The position numbers and the translations under genes were made by a program. 21,920 nt of DNA from a virus. The notes beneath the pieces are model-generated. The model ran no database searches. It saw nothing but the letters and a program-made list of their open reading frames with translations, and was not told where the DNA came from. Shown piece after piece: positions 21,052 through 21,920 of the stretch. The number at the start of each line of letters is the position of its first letter. Position 1 is the stretch's first letter. Where the stretch lies: the IMG/VR virus record IMGVR_UViG_3300046006_004907, positions 1-21,920 of that record, one strand, 5' to 3'.

Positions 21052-21070
21052 GGGGGAGCAAAACTCCCCC
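21052..21070. terminator. Terminator between convergent genes
   Basis: GGGGGAG (21052-21058), loop CAAAA, CTCCCCC (21064-21070). On the minus strand a T-rich tail (AAATTTTTAA) follows, ending the gene at 21080; the plus side lacks a T-run. Confidence 0.8.
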
Positions 21071-21079
21071 ATCAATTCT

Positions 21080-21337
21080 TTATAAAGTTACATTAGCAGA
21101 AATAATTGAATCAAGTCTAAATGAACGCCATCCTAAATTTTCTAAGTCCCACACAGATAATACTTCGGGATTTTCTACTTTAACTTTCGCTCCTTCTTTA
21201 ATCTCTACCACAGGTAATAAATCTGATTTTAAAGTGCATTTCATTGTTCTTTCTGAACCATCAGCTTTTGTAAAGACAATAGTTCCGGTTCCATTTTGTA
21301 AGTTAGCTTTTAATGTATCTTTATCGATTTGTGTCAT
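21080..21337 (-). CDS. SH3-like beta-barrel phage protein
   Basis: 85 residues. TIVFTKADGSERTMKCTL (about 19-36), LPVVEIKEG and VWDLENLGWRSFRLDSII (about 62-79) match a small SH3-barrel family widespread in T4-like phages ('VF.K.DG..R.M..TL...........VWD.....WR.FR.D.I'). Its role is unknown; the fold usually binds nucleic acid or protein. AGGAATTT precedes ATG 21337, and a terminator lies after the stop. Confidence 0.8.
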   Translation of the reverse strand: MTQIDKDTLKANLQNGTGTIVFTKADGSERTMKCTLKSDLLPVVEIKEGAKVKVENPEVLSVWDLENLGWRSFRLDSIISANVTL

Positions 21338-21353
21338 GATATAAATTCCTAGA

Positions 21354-21530
21354 TTAAATTTTGAGATCTTTTTCAGTGAAAATACCGAACATCGCTTCAG
21401 CGAAATCTTCGGGGTATAAAGTTTTAGAAGTTACTACTTGCTCTTTTGAAGCTTGTTTAGCTTTGTTACTTGATGAGTAACTCAATTCCATCAGATAGTG
21501 TTGACGGAATATCAGATTTTTTAAGTTCAT
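21354..21530 (-). CDS. Small hypothetical phage protein
   Basis: 58 residues from ATG 21530, overlapping the previous stop as ATGA. The N-terminus is basic and helical (NLKNLIFRQHYLMELSY), followed by a Ser/Lys-rich linker and an acidic YPEDFAEAMFGIFTEKD. The linker ends in 'TLYPEDFAEAMFGIF', which looks like a docking helix. No family recognised. It forms a coupled run with the genes on either side. Confidence 0.6.
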   Translation of the reverse strand: MNLKNLIFRQHYLMELSYSSSNKAKQASKEQVVTSKTLYPEDFAEAMFGIFTEKDLKI

Positions 21531-21694
21531 TTTTCTGGTTTCCTAGTAATATTTGGGGCAATTTGAGGCTGTTGGTTAAGATGGTCCAAAGTTTTGCCCA
21601 ATAATTCTGGATCCATCGGGGTTACAATTTGTTTAACAGGTTCTTGTTTAGGGATACTGTTATATACGTCTTTAATACTGTTTAAAATTGACAT
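21527..21694 (-). CDS. Small hypothetical phage protein
   Basis: 55 residues if it starts at ATG 21694 (MSILNSIKDVYNSIP); an in-frame ATG at 21727 would give 66 residues. The later start is preferred because it has a purine-rich AAAGAAGAAAAAG before it and less overlap with the previous gene. Pro/Gln-rich C-terminus, no known motif. Its stop overlaps the next start. Confidence 0.5.
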   Translation of the reverse strand: MSILNSIKDVYNSIPKQEPVKQIVTPMDPELLGKTLDHLNQQPQIAPNITRKPEK

Positions 21695-21839
21695 TCTTTT
21701 TCTTCTTTGCTGGTTGAAAATCGTCATACTCTAACTCAGAAAACGAAACTTGATTCGTTTTGAATTTCTTAATCTGTTTGGTTTTTCTAGGCTGGAAATC
21801 GGTATAATCTTCCATAAGAATATTGCTGTGCTTTTTCAT
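21672..21839 (-). CDS. Small basic hypothetical protein
   Basis: 55 residues from ATG 21839 (MKKHSNIL...), or 47 from the in-frame ATG 21815 (MEDYTDFQPRK...); neither has a good ribosome site. Two DFQP motifs (residues 14-17 and 40-43 from the first start) with Lys-rich runs after each suggest a duplicated short peptide. It overlaps the next gene by 23 bases. Function unknown. Confidence 0.45.
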   Translation of the reverse strand: MKKHSNILMEDYTDFQPRKTKQIKKFKTNQVSFSELEYDDFQPAKKKKNVNFKQY

Positions 21840-21860
21840 CTGTTGTACTATTTACTAAGT

Positions 21861-21920
21861 TTAATTTAAAAGTTCTGGATATACTTCACGAACTAAATCT
21901 GCTGTTAAGCCTTTAACCTT
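21861..21920 (-). CDS. C-terminus of a gene that enters from beyond the window
   Basis: The minus frame from the window edge reads 19 residues, KVKGLTADLVREVYPELLN, then TAA 21863-21861. The amphipathic helix and clean stop before a gap suggest a real C-terminus, but too little is visible to name it. Confidence 0.4.
   Translation of the reverse strand, partial: KVKGLTADLVREVYPELLN

Overview
This window looks like part of the genome of a T4-type (myovirus) phage that infects an aerobic methane-oxidising bacterium. Four things support the T4 type. There are a two-subunit T4-style type II topoisomerase (gp39/60-like and gp52-like) and a T4-style RNase H. There are exact TATAAATA late promoters. 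Small, tightly overlapping early genes sit behind strong TTGAC-N17-TATAAT promoters. Several free-standing homing endonucleases (GIY-YIG and HNH) sit between genes. The host guess rests on pmoC, which encodes the membrane subunit C of particulate methane monooxygenase. From memory its sequence is closest to gammaproteobacterial methanotrophs. The DNA is AT-rich and densely coding, and no stretch over 300 bases lacks a gene.

Layout. 1-940 (minus): the start of a small membrane protein, a GIY-YIG endonuclease, a 51-residue zinc-ribbon protein and a 37-residue protein. 827-2309 (minus): a coupled virion-structure cassette with a fibre-like C-terminal domain. 2379-3950 (minus): two phage hypotheticals and a metallophosphatase broken by an in-frame TGA at codon 11. 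3955-4782 (minus): an HNH endonuclease. 4896-9025 (plus): capsid-targeted or internal-head-like proteins, a small holin-like protein and an alanine-rich protein. 8107-10928 (mostly minus): small membrane, zinc-ribbon and hypothetical genes plus one plus-strand HNH gene. 11078-11731 (plus): a GIY-YIG endonuclease converging on pmoC. 11750-12751 (minus): pmoC, split by a group I intron. 12863-13711 (minus): rnh. 13856-14599 (plus): another GIY-YIG endonuclease. 14663-15850 and 19327-21045 (plus): two paralogous capsid-targeted proteins flanking the minus-strand topoisomerase operon (15883-19243). 21080-21920 (minus): four small genes, the last one cut by the window edge.

The most striking feature is the pmoC locus. 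Read naively, the gene stops after 211 residues, but the missing C-terminus lies downstream of a 249-nt segment. That segment folds as a complete group IA-like intron core (P1-P9, with P10). Excision at the sites predicted by P1 and P10 restores a 250-residue PmoC with all six copper-site ligands. The intron separates two ligands of the CuD site (N199, H203) from the third (H217). A GIY-YIG endonuclease gene ends 18 bases from pmoC. This resembles the intron-bearing psbA plus neighbouring free-standing endonuclease of a marine cyanophage, but here in a methane-oxidation gene.

How the genes work together: early minus-strand promoters drive DNA-metabolism genes (topoisomerase, RNase H) and small host-takeover genes. 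Late promoters drive the plus-strand capsid-targeted proteins and also pmoC, so PmoC would be made late. At three loci an early minus promoter and a late plus promoter are packed into one roughly 38-bp module.
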